NCBI GenBank assembly: GCA_019279435.1
Contig: JAAALK010000284.1
Coordinates: 14,762,881 to 14,826,880, forward strand
Direction of reading: 5' to 3'
DNA length: 64,000 bases
DNA from: Zizania palustris
Taxonomy: Eukaryota; Streptophyta; Magnoliopsida; Poales; Poaceae
Shown piece after piece: positions 36,401 through 48,821 of the stretch. The stretch's first letter is position 1; each line of letters begins with the position of its first letter. The notes below the pieces were generated by a model. It was not told the origin of the DNA. It searched no databases and saw only the letters and a program-made list of their open reading frames with translations. A program made the position numbers and the translations under genes.

Positions 36401-39400
36401 ACATGTGATGGGTTACTGTTCTGACACACTCAGGTGCATGTAATCCAGTTAGGATTTTCTCAAGGTACAACAATTGCCATGTAGTAACAGTCCATCTGGT
36501 TTGATCTAAACATCCAGGTTAAACATGTTGACCTATTGCCTGTTAATGGTTAGTATGTAACCCATGACCATTGAATAAACTTTGATGCCTTTATTTACTG
36601 AATATTTAGTGTAAAGGAAACAACAAATTTTGAACCTATGTATTATATTTCTATGGAAGATATTGTTGTTGGTACATGCACTAATGCATACATGAAATGT
36701 CAAACATCTCTATGGTATGTGGGCACTGATGCATACGTGAAACCATGTTCATTGAATGGAAAAAACAGCACACTCGGATATATGAGTTGTCTGGATAATA
36801 TAAATTTTATGTCAACCTTCCATATGTTGCAAAAGATATATCTGGGGCTCTGTGCTTCTTGTTACCTCTTTCTGCACATAAAACCTCTGTTTCCATTTGT
36901 CTTTGTTTTCCAGAAAATATGGTTTAAGTGATGATACCGTGGATTTCATTGGCCATGCACTTGCTCTTCATAGAGATGATCGTTACCTTAATGAACCAGC
37001 AATTGATACTGTCAAAAGGATGAAAGTAGTCTTTCTCAAAGCTTTGGTAGATGGTTCGTATTATGCTTTTATCAGTATCCTCTATTCATCCCCCTTCACA
37101 TTGTCTTATGTAAAATGGCTTCAGGCTGCACTAGTTAGGCATAATTCATTTCCCTGTTACTGGTGTTCCTTTTTTAGCTGTGCCACTGCCATTGTGTGAA
37201 TATTCTTGCTTTATGGAGTTCAATTACATTTACTGGTTATCTGCTTGTAGCTATATGCAGAGTCCCTAGCACGCTTTCAAGGAGGTTCACCTTATATTTA
37301 TCCACTATACGGGCTTGGTGAGCTGCCACAGGTTAGTAAAAAATTAATGTTCTTAAATACTTGCCATACTGCGCATGCATGTTTCTAAGATGCTCATATA
37401 TAACACTTTCTTATTCCTCAGGGTTTTGCTCGTCTAAGTGCTGTTTATGGTGGCACCTACATGTTAAACAAGCCGGACTGCAAGGTGTGATTTATAATCA
37501 ACCCCTTCCATGTCTTGCATCATCTGGATGACAAATAAATCAGACTTCTTCTGATGTGTCATATATGATTCTATAGGTTGAATTTGATATGGAAGGGAAA
37601 GTCTGTGGCGTTACATCAGAAGGTGAAACTGCGAAGTGCAAGAAAGTTGTCTGTGATCCTTCCTACTTACCCAATAAGGTTAATATTCTTCCCTGTATTC
37701 AATTTATATAAGATGAGATTTTTTGTTCAGTATGTTACTTCTTTTAAGACTTTTCAATGTTATACTTCATCTCAATATATTAAAACAATTTTATTGTAGT
37801 ACTTGGAGTCTTGGATCTTTTTCTTCTCCCCTTGCCTTTGTTGAGTTCTTATTAAATGCAGCCCCATTTGATGTTCTGTGCACGTATATCAACAGGTTAG
37901 GAAGATAGGAAAGGTTGCACGAGCAATTGCTATTATGAGCCACCCAATAGCAAACACAAACGACTCTCACTCAGTCCAGATTATTTTGCCACAAAAACAA
38001 CTTGGACGCAAGTCAGACATGTGAGGCCTTTCTCTCAATCTTAAATACTTCCCATCTAATGAATGATTAGATTTTACTTGCTCATTGCTTTTTAGTGAGT
38101 TATTCTATTCTATCCCCATTTATGACGTTTCTATTGGTATTCTCTTGTTAGGTATGTCTTCTGTTGCTCATACACACACAATGTTGCTCCAAAAGGGAAG
38201 TTTATTGCATTTGTGTCTACAGAAGCAGAGAGTGACAATCCACAGTCTGAGCTAAGGCCTGGAATTGATCTACTTGGTCCCGTAGATGAGCTATTTTTTG
38301 ATATATATGATAGATATGAACCAGTCAATGAACCATCTCTTGATAATTGCTTTGTCTCAATGGTAAGTTTGCAGTGGTATATGATTTTACAAAAGAGCAT
38401 TAAGTTTGATTGTCTATACAGTAATATTTTATAATATCTCTGGTCCTTATTCTCTCTGCAGAGCTATGATGCCACCACACATTTTGAGACAACGGTGACT
38501 GACGTTCTTAACATGTATACAATGATCACCGGAAAGGTAAGACACTTCATCACCATCAGTGTTCAAAAAATCAGGCCTAGGCGCCACCTAGGCACCTGAA
38601 AGGCTTTGGGCGCCACCCCAGTGACATGAGTTAGCCTTAGTCAGTGGTTTCGGTAGGCGGGGTGCCTAGGCAGGTAAATCGTGGCCTGGGCGGTTGATTG
38701 TGGCGCTAGGTGCCTTGGGCGGCAGTGGCGCCTAGCTTGGGTTTAACCCGGACCCAACTGGGGGGAAACTAAAAGACCACACATGCAACTAGGGTTCTAG
38801 GTTGAGCCATCGAGCGCCGCCACCACTACGCTCGCTGTCCGCTGGCCACCGCAATCGCCCTTGTGTGCTGCTAGCCAGTGCGCCGGTTGCTGGGTTCATG
38901 CGCTCCCACGATGCTTGCTCGCGTTTCTGTGCCACGTGCCCAGATATAGCGGCAGCGATGTGGGATCTAGCGGCTAGAGGAGCGCATGGCCTGGATCTGG
39001 CGGTGGCGATGTGAGATCCGGTGGACAGAGGCACACACAGCCACAGGGGGTGAACTGGCGGAGGCACATGCGGGAGAGGTGCAGTCGGCAGTTGCGTAGG
39101 GTGGGTGGAGGCGGGGGGTGGAATACTAGGAAGGAGGATTAAGGGGTGGAGATGGGAATGCAGCCATGCAGTGAAAATGTGCCATGCCAGGCAGGAGGAG
39201 AAGAAAAGGGAATGGGGGAGAGAAACCTAGGCGTCTAGGCGCCGGGTCACCACCGCCCGACTAGCGCCTATTAGAGCTGGGACATGGGCCGGGCCGGGCC
39301 GGCCCGGTCCGGGTCCTTGGGGCCAGGACCTGAAATGGGCCGGGCCTTTTCGGCCCGAAAAAAATAAGGGCCGTGCCGGGCTGGCCCGAACCTGTGTTTG

Positions 39401-40345
39401 CCAAGCCCAGGCACGGCCCAAAGTCCGACGGGCCTGGATGGGCCGGGCCGGCCCAAAAACGGCCCTAACTTTGTAACATTGTTAGATGGTCTCTTATCAG
39501 GGTTATGAAAATATTTATTTAATTTATCTTTGAATAATGAAAATTCTAGTTCACATAAAATAATAGAACAACCCAAAAAATAAGGGAAAATGAATTTTAT
39601 TAATAATTTACACATGATACTAGTTCATTAATATTACTTTCTTTGCTCTTGAGCATATATATTTACATTTTGATTTGTCCTATATATGTATGACTCAAAT
39701 TTTGATTTGTCTTACACATAATATAGAGCAAGGTATATTCAAATAGTAATTTGCAGACTTTTTTAATTTTTAATAACATGTCTTCTCCTTGTACATATGA
39801 ATTATTTACCCATGGGTTTTTTTTGGGCCGGGCCGGCCCAGGTACGGCCCACTTTAAGGGCCGTACCCGGGCCGCCCACCGGGCCTAACCTCTAGGCCCA
39901 AGTCCGGCCCTTGTACGGGCCGTGCCGGCCCGGCCCATCCATGGGCCGTACCGGGCCGTGCTTTGCATGGGCTGGGCCTACGTGCTTTGGGCCGGCCCAT
40001 GCAAAGCACGGCCCAAGTCCCAGCTCTAGCGCCTATAGTCTACTTGAACACTACTTGAACACTGATAATCATTTTTCTTTAATATATGTAATGTTGTGTG
40101 TAGCACTTGATACTGATTATTAAAATGAGCACCTAGAACCTAGAGAGAAGTAGAGGCCACTTTTTTTTGTTACAGTTCACCCTTTATGTTATCTTTTAAA
40201 TACTAAATGCAAACTTAATCCACTTGATTGGCTATTTAGTCGTACAAATATGGATTTAATCACTAATTTCCTAATTCTTTTCTCATTGCAGACTGTTGAT
40301 CTTAGTGTTGATTTGAGTGCTGCCAGTGCTGCTGAAGAATATTAG
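33470..40345 (+). CDS. GDI: Rab GDP-dissociation inhibitor GDI-B (13 exons, 445 aa)
   Basis: Complete gene. Exons: 33470-33556, 34199-34261, 34422-34505, 34881-34988, 35135-35307, 36914-37025, 37251-37331, 37422-37484, 37577-37678, 37896-38020, 38152-38362, 38462-38536 and 40292-40345. These total 1338 nt in one frame and all introns are GT-AG. The product begins MDEEYDVIVLGTGLKECIL, the dinucleotide-fold-like first conserved region of GDI/REP proteins. It has the Rab-binding MDRNDYYGGDS segment, YGLGELPQGFARLSAVYGG in the middle, and ends AAEEY; 445 residues is the usual plant length. The family extracts prenylated GDP-Rab from membranes, keeps it soluble in the cytosol and recycles it for vesicle traffic; it has no enzyme activity. 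Introns 5 and 12 carry transposons but the splice sites are intact. No frame break is visible, so it is probably expressed. Confidence 0.96.
35394..36221. mobile_element. hAT-like element in GDI-B intron 5 (TSD CTCTAACT)
   Basis: Element 35402-36213 (812 bp), flanked by a perfect 8-bp duplication CTCTAACT at 35394-35401 and 36214-36221. Terminal inverted repeats are CATAGTTCTTATGGCGACG at the left and, reversed, CATAGTTGTTATGGTGATG at the right. An 8-bp duplication plus CA-starting ends points to the hAT superfamily. The interior holds a G/A-rich stretch (about 35640-35800) and no transposase, so it is non-autonomous. It accounts for about half of the 1.6-kb intron. Confidence 0.88.
38549..40072. 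mobile_element. hAT-like element in GDI-B intron 12, host of a second insertion
   Basis: Element 38557-40064 starts CAGTGTTCAA and ends TTGAACACTG, a perfect 10-bp inverted repeat. Flanks ATCACCAT (38549-38556) and ATAATCAT (40065-40072) agree at six of eight positions, as expected for an old hAT 8-bp duplication. The right end repeats itself (TTGAACACTACTTGAACACTG). Subterminal GCGCCTAGGCGCC-type words occur near both ends. A related decayed copy lies at 42630-43188. No transposase. Confidence 0.75.
39264..40036. mobile_element. hAT-like element nested in the intron 12 element (TSD GCGCCTAT)
   Basis: Element 39272-40028 (757 bp) with perfect 12-bp inverted ends TAGAGCTGGGAC...GTCCCAGCTCTA and a perfect 8-bp duplication GCGCCTAT (39264-39271 and 40029-40036). 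Both subterminal regions are packed with GGGCC/GGCCC words, while the centre (about 39470-39820) is AT-rich. No transposase frame. It inserted into the subterminal part of the older hAT-like element, so the order of events is clear. Confidence 0.9.
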
Positions 40346-40780
40346 ATTTCATAATCAAAATTCAATCATTCACCAAAACATGCTATTACTTGGCGGACAC
40401 CACAGAACAGACCATAACCAGTGACTGGTAATAGTTATTCGAGCTCCAGATTATATTTAGTGTTCTGGCCCAATGTTGTATAGCATGTTTGTTGCTAGCA
40501 GCAATATGCAAAGAGTTGATACAAGATGACTGGACGATGATGGCTTTATTTGCTACTTCAGTAATGATTGAATGGTGTAAACAGTGTACACAGTGACAGT
40601 GGGTCGATTTGCGAGTGATGTATCATCTCTGCTCGGTAGTTCTGCATGCCTGTTTCTGCCATATTATTGTGTCCTTACCCTACGTGTTGAGGTTTCAGAT
40701 TCTATTTTCGCCAAAAATCCTGCAGTCCTATTATATAGATGGTTATATGGGCTGGTTCATTTGGGCTAGCACGAAGTATT
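40346..40780 (+). other. GDI-B 3' UTR and flank
   Basis: Follows the stop codon and shares blocks with the GDI-A 3' flank (GCTAGCAGCAATATGCAAA, GAATGGTGTAA). No clear AATAAA is seen, which is common in plants. Confidence 0.55.
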
Positions 40781-40860
40781 GGCACGGCCAGTTTTTCATC
40801 GGGTTGGGTTGTGTCTAGGCCGAGGCTGGCACGGCATGGCCTGATATTAATGGTAGGCAT

Positions 40861-42337
40861 TAAAGATGGCAACGGATATATACCTATCGGCCATCTTAAA
40901 TTTATACTGGTTGGAAAAATCTTTTTTGTCGGTGCTGTTTTTTCTCAAACCCATAACCATATGGACAAAATATACCCATCGGGTATCCATAGGTAGCACA
41001 CTAAACAGACTAACAAATAACAATCATATATCTATTATCATAAAACAATGTTTTACCTAATTAGATTGATCATTCATTTAATCGTAAGATCAAAATTACA
41101 TATATAAATAAACTCCTAAATATAATACATTAATGACTTAACTTACAACAAGATTTATCTAGGCAAGATGTCGTCTTGATATCAGAAAAGGCCTAGCAAA
41201 ATACCATAGGCACAAGCTAACTAGCCCTCCTCACTTGGTGGCTACCGTAGTCCGCAATGTCCAGTGGCCTAGCCTCCCCTTCGAGTTCCGACCATCACTG
41301 GTAGTCCCTAGTCTCCCCTTCGGTCGACCATCACTAGTAGTCCCTAGTCTCCCCTTCGGTCGGTCGCCCCCTCTTGATCTGCCACAACTCCTCTCCTTGG
41401 TGATAGCAGATGGCCCTCTCGTCGACGGATCGACCTCACAGCCCCTTCCCTCAGTGACGATCCTCTTATCAACAGATCTCACCATCACCCACTTCTTAGT
41501 GATTTTTCCATTGTTTTCCCGATTTGTGGAAATTAGAGTGTTTCAAAAAGCAAAATGCATACAATAGGCCATATATGAGCCGACATGAGCCATCACTCCA
41601 CCGTGCTTTTGGGCTGATCCGACTCAATTTTAGCTATGTCTGGGCCATTCTTGGGCCAAGGCCTAGCACAGATTGGGCTAGGCCGACCTTGTGCTTCAGT
41701 CGGGCCAGACCAGTTGGCCTATATGGTCATCTATAGGGATGATACTAAGGTACCATGGGTACGAATAAAAAACCCATACATATACTTGTACCTGTTACCT
41801 ATGATAATAAAAACATGTGCATACTTGTTATTCACGGATGTCATATATCTGTGGGTACCTATTTCACTAGATCCGGATGACATGACAGGGGCAACACAAA
41901 GAGCCAGTGGTACGTGCAAGGGCCTATGGACCAATGCTTGGGGTTCAGGAGGCCACTGACACTGGAGGGGTATGGGAGGTCGGTGTGTCATGGAGGGAAT
42001 GCGATGCCATTAGCTCCAAGGAGTTCAGGAGGTCACTAGTGTCGAGAGGGTGCGCGGGAGGCCATCATGGCATGGATAGCGCGAGGCTACCGATGCCTGG
42101 GGGTGGCACGGGAACGATGGGAGACTATCGGTGTCAGGGCAACATAGGAGGTGGGCCATGGCATGGGGGTGCACGAAAGAGATGTGCTGTGCAAGAAGGG
42201 CATTGGGTATAACATAGATATGGGGCATAGGAAACAGGAGGAGAGGTGGATGGAGGTGTGACTTTAGAAACATAGCCAACTTTAATAGGGTTTTTACCCG
42301 TAGGTAAACAGCTATATGTGTAAAATTGCCATCCCTA
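40861..42337. mobile_element. Decayed hAT-like DNA elements, probably nested
   Basis: The left end TAAAGATGGCAACGG and right end (reverse complement TAGGGATGGCAATTT) resemble the TAGGGATGGCAA ends of a grass hAT family. A second, GGGCC-word-rich element appears to interrupt the interior (about 40745-41735, with GGGCTGG and GGCCTATATGG words near its ends). The flanks do not give a convincing 8-bp duplication. At 41270-41365 a short CTCCCCTTCGGTCG motif is repeated about three times. No gene. Confidence 0.4.
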
Positions 42338-42629
42338 GCCATCTATAGTCCAATGTTCTATGACCCTAAAGCTGAGCATTCTTACCACACCACTAAAGCC
42401 TGCTTTTGTCAGCTATGCTCTATGCAAGATTACAATTTTTTAGAGTAAAATACACCAACAACACCCAAGGTTCAGTTAACCTGGTGCTAGTTTAGTTACT
42501 AGTCGGTAACTGTGGTAAATGGGCTAAAATACAAATTCTAAATTTTGAATTGAATAGTTATAGAGCAGTTTAGTCTGGTGGTTTAGCTCGATTAACTTTC
42601 GATTTGAAAAAATTATCAATATAAGTTAC

Positions 42630-43188
42630 CAGTATTATAAAAGTCGGCGCTAGGCGTCGCCTAGGTACCCATTAGGCACTGGGTGCCACCCTGTCACCAT
42701 GATTTACCTTGAGTCAATGAGTTAGGTGGACTAGGTGCTTAGGCATTCAACCGTGATGCTAGGTTGTTGACTGCATCACCTAAACAGCTTGGCGAAGCAT
42801 CGTTGAGACTGGTGGTGTCCTAGAAATGCGGCCCAACAATGCAGGATCCAGTGGCCAGAGGCACACATGTCTAGATCTAACCTCTCGACCACCTCGTGAC
42901 TCGACTACATAGGGCCATAAAGGGCAGACCAGTGGAGGGGTGCTGCATGCTAGTGGCTGCTAGCCAGGGGTGGAAGTGGAGGGGCACATGACATGCGTAG
43001 GGAGTGGAGATGAGAGGGCTATAGAGGAACGCCAGGGAGGAGGAGAGGAAAAAAAAGAGAAGGGACAGAGAAGAGAATGCCATGGAGGAGAAGAAAATGG
43101 GAGAAAGAGAGAAACACAGGCACTACTAGATGGCTCTAGGCGCTAGGCGGTCACTACCTAACTAACACCCAACGTCTGCTTGAACACT
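42630..43188. mobile_element. Decayed relative of the intron 12 hAT-like element
   Basis: Starts CAGTATTATAAAAGTCGGCG and ends CTGCTTGAACACT, with CTAGGCGCTAGGCGG-type subterminal words at both ends, as in 38557-40064. No duplication is visible; the right boundary abuts other repeat sequence (43189-43437) that I cannot name, rich in CGAAGCC words like those at 1-1732. Confidence 0.5.
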
Positions 43189-43437
43189 ATTGGGGAAATA
43201 GCTTTACTCTATCAGGGTCCAAATGATAGTATCTTCGAAGCCTCCGGGAAGCCGAAGCCCTCTGGAGATTCAAAGCCAAAGAGCCAGTCGAAGACCCCTT
43301 CATCCTATGTAAAGCAAAGTATTCAAGTCTATCAGGAGACTACCTTGAGAATCGCGAGGTCAAGAGTTAATTACGAAGTTATATGAGCACCGTAATCCCT
43401 CCGAGACACTCTGGGCTCCGCCTAGTATGGATGTCCG

Positions 43438-44229
43438 TGATGAATATGCCCAAGAAAATTCCGTGTATCAGAAGTTCCGATTATTTTCGAGGCTCGAGTC
43501 AAAGAGCAAAAGTTGCTTCAGAAGTTCCGATATGGTATCAGAAGTTCCGACAAGCCAGAAGTTCTAATTTAGAATCGGGGAAAATTGTACTGATCGGAAG
43601 TTTTGAAGTTGGCGAAAACAGATTGGATCTGTTACGTGTCATACTGAATCGAGAGATCAGAATACCTTGTCGAAAGTTCCGATCTAGGATCAGAAGTTCC
43701 GACGTGGGTAAAATAGATTAGATCTGTTGCAACACAAATCGGTTGTAACTGATTTGTGGGTTTCGAGATGTGGACGACCAAGGACTCTCAGGCCTATATA
43801 AAGAGAGGAGGAGAAGGTCTTGGAGAACAAGCTTAAGCATAGTTTAGACCTATCCACCAAAGACTCCTCTCCTCCCTTTCTTGATCTCAATAGTTGAGGT
43901 CGAGGATTTCCCATATCTCACGTGCGGTGCTAGCACGCTGCCGTGGGAGGAACTTCATCCCTCTACGTGTGGATACTGTGGATGCATTGCTCCAATTGCA
44001 ACACTTGTGGACTTCATCAAGTGAACAACTACATCATATTCATTGATTGGATTGGCGAGGAACGACTAGGACGAAGCGAGGATAGGCTTGATGCGCTTCT
44101 TCGACATCTTCTTTCGTTGCACCTAGCGCGTCTCGTGCTAGAAGGTAACAATCTATGATCTCACACGCGCATGGGTCTTTGGCTTAGGACGAAATTTTTT
44201 GAATTTATCGGCTAGCGTAGTCCCCAACA
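43438..44229 (+). mobile_element. 5' LTR of right-arm Copia element
   Basis: Starts TGATGAATATGCCCAAG and ends TAGTCCCCAACA; matches the reverse complement of 1733-2569. Directly followed by TGGTATAAGAGCC (44231-44243), one base from the initiator-Met primer site. About seven GAAGTTCCGA-like words sit in its first 270 bp, with more in the leader at 44330-44500. Confidence 0.85.
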
Positions 44230-45411
44230 GTGGTATAAGAGCCTACGTGCATAGTATTCGATCTAGACCCCTCATGTATGGAGATACATGGCGGAAAAAT
44301 AGATTATATCTGTTTCTATCCGCAACAAATCAGAAGTTCCAATATTGATCGGAAGTTCTGATGGTAGATTGGAAGTTCCGATACTGATCGAATTTTTCGA
44401 TATCGAATAATGATTCGATACAGAGAGCAATTGTTGTTGCCAAGGATTCTGATATTGATCGGAAGTTCCGGTGGATCGAAAGTTCTGACCCACTCGAATT
44501 GAAATTCTGAGCCTATTGAGCTAAGTTTTTCAGATCCAGTATACGATCACTTGTAGATTCCTCGCCTAACTTTGTTTTGCAGAGAATGATGTGACTGACG
44601 TGGCCTTGGATAAATGTGATGTATGAGATGCATACAATGGATGTAAATTAAATATGGACCGCATGTCATGGTTATTTATAGCCCAAGGCTGATGTAAATT
44701 TAAATACTACCAGCATGTCATTTTCGCGGTGCTTCGGCCCATGTAACTAGTATAGGCTATGCGGGATAGACTAGTACACTTCATGGAGGCCGGGAGCACA
44801 CACTCCATGATGGGAGCCATGGAGATGGAGATCGCCATGTGAAGAGAGCCATGCTATGTCATAGTTAATATGTTTGTCTGTGATGATTTCTTATATTCCT
44901 GTTATACTATTCTTGCATGTTTCATGAGCACTAGGAACATTACCGTACTAGAATAGTTTTCCCTTAGAAAAATAAGTATTGATGCTATTTCCAATAGCTA
45001 CACCCACCAAGGATCTTGCTCATCGACAGAGGGTCTGCCAAAGTAGGGTGTTATCTTTTATCTTGACCAGTTGGGGCGTAAGTCGGACTTCTGCACGCAT
45101 AGTATTGGTTTGCTTAACGGAGCTATCAAAACGACTTTTGGCCTTGGAGCATAGAGTTGATGTAGAGCATAGGATGCTTTTACAACGACAAGAGTCACAT
45201 ATGATGTGATTAGCAAAGTGTTTCTTACCTATGTCACCTAGCTTCTAGCAGTGATGCCAAATCTCACTAGGAGTTAGAATGAATATGGATCTTGCGCCAC
45301 TATTAGTCACTAGAGGGAAAGTGATTGTTTTTAAAATAATAGAACATCTTTTATTGGATAGAAGATAAACATTGCATAGTGCTGAACCTTGCATTTAATC
45401 TTTTGTAGATC

Positions 45412-46186
45412 ATGGCACCTACTACTCCTTCTGTTAAGAGCACTTCAATTTTTAATTTGCGATTTATTTTTCAACGTGAGAAATTATCTGGAACAAACTT
45501 TATGAATTGGTATCGAAATTTGAGAATCGTTCTTAAATAAGAGAAAAATGATTATGTTCTAGAGGAACCTCACCCCGATGAACCATGAGAGGATGCTTCT
45601 GTAGCAGACAAGCGTGCTTATGAGAAGCATGCTATTGATTACATGGATGTCAGCTGTCTGATGCTTGCCTACATGTCCTTTGAGTTTTAGAAACAATATG
45701 AGGAACACAATACTTACATTATGATCGTAGATCTCAAGGGCATGTTTCAGAACCAGGCAAGGGCAGGGAGATACAATGTGTCTAAATCCTTGTTTGGTAG
45801 TAGGCTTTCTAAAGGGAGCCCAATGAGTCCTCATGTGACCAGGATGATTGGTTACATCAAGACTCTAGAGAGACTGGGTACCCCACTAAATCCATACATA
45901 GCTATTGATGTCATTCTCAGTCGCTCCTACTGAGCTTTGAGCCATTCATCATGAATTACAACATGGTTGGACTAGAGAAGACACTAGCTAAGTTGCATGG
46001 GATGCTAAAAACTGCTAAGGAGAGTATCAGGAAATCTCCAAATCATGTGATGATGGTTCAGAAGGAGGGCAAAAAGAGAAAGAGGGATGGCAAGGATAAG
46101 ACTATAGATTCGATCTCTAGTGCAAAGTCTAAACCGGCTGAAAAGTCCAAGTCAGGTCCTGCTAGCTCTGATGTGTGCCACCTTTG
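45412..46186 (+). pseudogene. Copia gag, stopped and interrupted (right arm)
   Basis: Starts at the ATG at 45412 (MAPTTPSVKSTSIF) and contains the Copia gag signature LSGTNFMNWYRNLRIVL. Further on are EEPHPDE, a SKSLFGSRLSKGSPMSPHVTRMIGYI-like capsid part, then a Lys-rich tail and the start of the zinc knuckle (DVCHLC). In-frame stops occur early, and there is a frameshift near 45930. The reading breaks at 46186, inside the knuckle, at the Tat insertion; the second half (CHKLGSLKHNC) resumes at 56461. From 44244 to 45411 there is leader sequence without genes. Confidence 0.85.
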
Positions 46187-47520
46187 TGTTGACACAAAAA
46201 CGTGCCCCCGCACTTGGGTCAGTTCGACGATCCAAAAGTGTGTGGATACTTAGGGACGAGCCTAAGCGTAACACATCACCGACGTCGTGTTCTGACTACC
46301 CTTAGCCATGGTAAGAGGGGTGGAGTCGCCAGGCAATCAGATCACACAAAACAATCCAATTAGCCGAAAGAAATATATTAAACAGAATAAACCAGCAAAC
46401 CGAGCGAAGCCCGACTGATTCGAAGTATGGTGCGAAGGGGGTCGCCGAAGTGTAACTTCGGCGTCTGGTGCGAAGTATCCCACCGAAGGGTACCTTTGGT
46501 GTTCGGACCGACCTGGCCGAAGATGAACTCCGAACAGATCTGGACGCGACAATCACCTCCGAACATCGGGGTTCGGCGCAAAGTCTCTGATATAGTAAGA
46601 TACATAATAATGACTCAAACGCAACACGCGAGCGTGACTTCATCCGGAGCAGAGTACGAATGTGGCGAAGCTTGTCGTGATGAAGTCTGTTGGCGTGCGG
46701 TCAAAGCAGCAGTCTCGCCGAAGGGTGTTCTGGCGACCTCCGAAACCAATCTCTCAGCTCCGGACACCTCCGACTAAGTAGCTCCGAACGTGGAAACCTG
46801 CAACAGAGTAGTTCGAAGTACCAATTTGGCCTGAGGACCGAATTCTGCTGAGTGTTGTACTAGGAGCGAAGGTAGCAATCTGTTACGTAGATTAGCGGAT
46901 ACTTCATAGGCAAAGTAACAAGGCGATAGCAATCTATTACGTAGATTAATAGATACTTCATAGGCAAAGTAACAAGGCGATAGTAATCTATTACGCAGAT
47001 TAGCGGATACTTCACAAGCGAAGTAACAAGGATTACCACTGTACTGAAGTGGCCATCGAAGGGCTTCTAGGCAAACCCACGAATAGTACAGAAAAGTAAA
47101 TATAAAGTAAATGTGATTCAAAGTTAGGCTTTGTGGTTGATTTGTGTTGGAGGGGGCTCTGAACTGGCTTCGCCTCTATACTTAAAGGGGTTAGACCTCT
47201 AATCTAATCTGCTGTAATTTGACTGAATAGAGATAAACACTTAGCCGGAATCGGGTCCAACTCTATCTCTGCCCGAAGTGGGCCTTTGGCCGGGCCCATC
47301 GAAGCCTGCTCCTCGGGCCGAAGCTTCAGCGGCGTGGGCCTTCGAAGGCCTCCTGGCCGAAGGCTGTGGGCTGGCTGGAAGCTTTCAGAGCCCATAGCCC
47401 AATGGTCCTTCGGCCCTATAGGGCTTCGGCCTGACCTAGGACATGTGTATTTTCGTCCCAGATTACTAAAATTTATATTTTGACAATCTTAACCATTGAT
47501 GCCATTTTTTGCTATCAACA
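46187..47520 (-). mobile_element. 3' LTR of right-arm Tat element
   Basis: 1334 bp, same length as its partner at 55122-56455. It contains three head-to-tail copies of a ~60-bp unit (AATCTATTACGTAGATTA...GATACTTCATAGGCAAAGTAACAAGGCGATAG-like) at about 46870-47035, also present in the other LTR at about 55810-55970. Confidence 0.92.
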
Positions 47521-47607
47521 CATGCCCCCTGCCTTTTAGTGAACTAAGTGAACTAAAAGCACAACGAGCTAAAGACGATACCTTCTATATCGGCCTTTCG
47601 ACACCTT

Positions 47608-48821
47608 TTACGCTGTTTGCCACACACTTGGGAAATACCTTTTCAAGTATCTACCATTCAAAACTCTTTGAAACCGCTCTCCTTGCATAGATTCTAACAC
47701 ATATGCATTGCCAGGAGTGATTTCGGCTGTTTTGAAAGGGCCTTCCCAACTGAGTGACCATTTACCAAACTTGGGACTCTTAGTGCCTAAAGGTAAAATT
47801 GTCTTCCAGACCAACTCACCTACTTGAAACGATTTTTGTTTAACCTTCTTATTGTAGGCTTTAGCTACTCTCCTCTTGTCTACTTCTATGGCTTCTAAAG
47901 CCCTCAATCTCTTATCACTCACTTCTTATAGATTTCTTTCAAAAGAGTCTCATACTCGTCGACCGATAAGCCATCTTGCTTTAACACTCTTAAAGAGCCA
48001 AGATCTACTTCTACAGGTAGAACGACTTCTTGTCTATATACCAACTCATATGGACTAACTTTGGTAGCACCGCGCCTTGCAATTCTACAAGCCCATAGCA
48101 CCTCGGAGAGCACTTCATGCCAACTTTTAGGGAATTCTTCAATTTTCTTCCTAATGAGCTTAATCACGGTTTTATTACTAGACTCAGCCTGACCATTGGC
48201 CTGAGCATAGTAGAGCGAAGAGTTTATCAACTTAATACCATAATATTCGGTGAAGTCCCCCACTTCCTTAGAAACAAATGAGCTACCTTGATCTGTAGTG
48301 AGAGTTTGAGGAATGCCGAATCTATGTATGATGTGCTTCAAGATAAAGTCAAGTACCTCGTTGTGAGTCATGTTCTTGAGAGGCACGACCTCGATCCACT
48401 TGGTGAAGTAATCCATCGCCATCAACACGAACCGATGCCCCTTCGAGGAAGGAGGGTGAATTTGGCCAATGAAGTCTAAACCCCAACCTCGGAAAAGCCA
48501 TGGCTTGACAATAGGGTTAAGTAATGAAGCCGGAGCTAATTGAATATTGCCAAACTTCTGACATGCTCCACACCCTCTATAATACTTAAAACAATCCTCA
48601 GTCATAGTCAGCCAGTAGAAACCCGCTCTTTTGAGCATCCAACTCATCTTCTGGGCCGACTGATGAGTGCCACAAAGTCCTTCATGGACTTCTCCCGTAG
48701 CCACCTGGGATCGTTCATTGTCTAAACACTTCAATAATACTCCGTCAATAGTTCGGCGATATAATGTATCATCTAGCAATACAAATTTAAACGCTTGCCG
48801 CCGAACTTTTCGATCAACCAT
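47608..48821 (-). pseudogene. Tat integrase
   Basis: Minus strand, two overlapping frames. Frame 48821-47919 carries the zinc-binding region (HEGLCGTH, CGAC) and the catalytic core, with the first Asp in GLDFIGQIHP, the second in TTDQGSSFVS and the Glu in GQAESSNKT. Frame 47922-47608 is the C-terminal GPF-type domain (SWEGPFKTAEI, LNGRYLKRYFP). The two are joined at a TAA overlapping the next frame by four bases, so one base change or shift separates them. All three catalytic acids are present. Inserts element DNA into the genome when intact. Confidence 0.85.

Noticed and set aside
38021..38151. A helitron in GDI-B intron 10 as in the maize resistance allele
   Set aside because: The intron is only 131 bp and shows no inserted sequence.
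40861..42337. Possible small genes downstream of GDI-B (for example 41235-41567, 41907-42212)
   Set aside because: Low-complexity frames within decayed DNA elements; no conserved motif.
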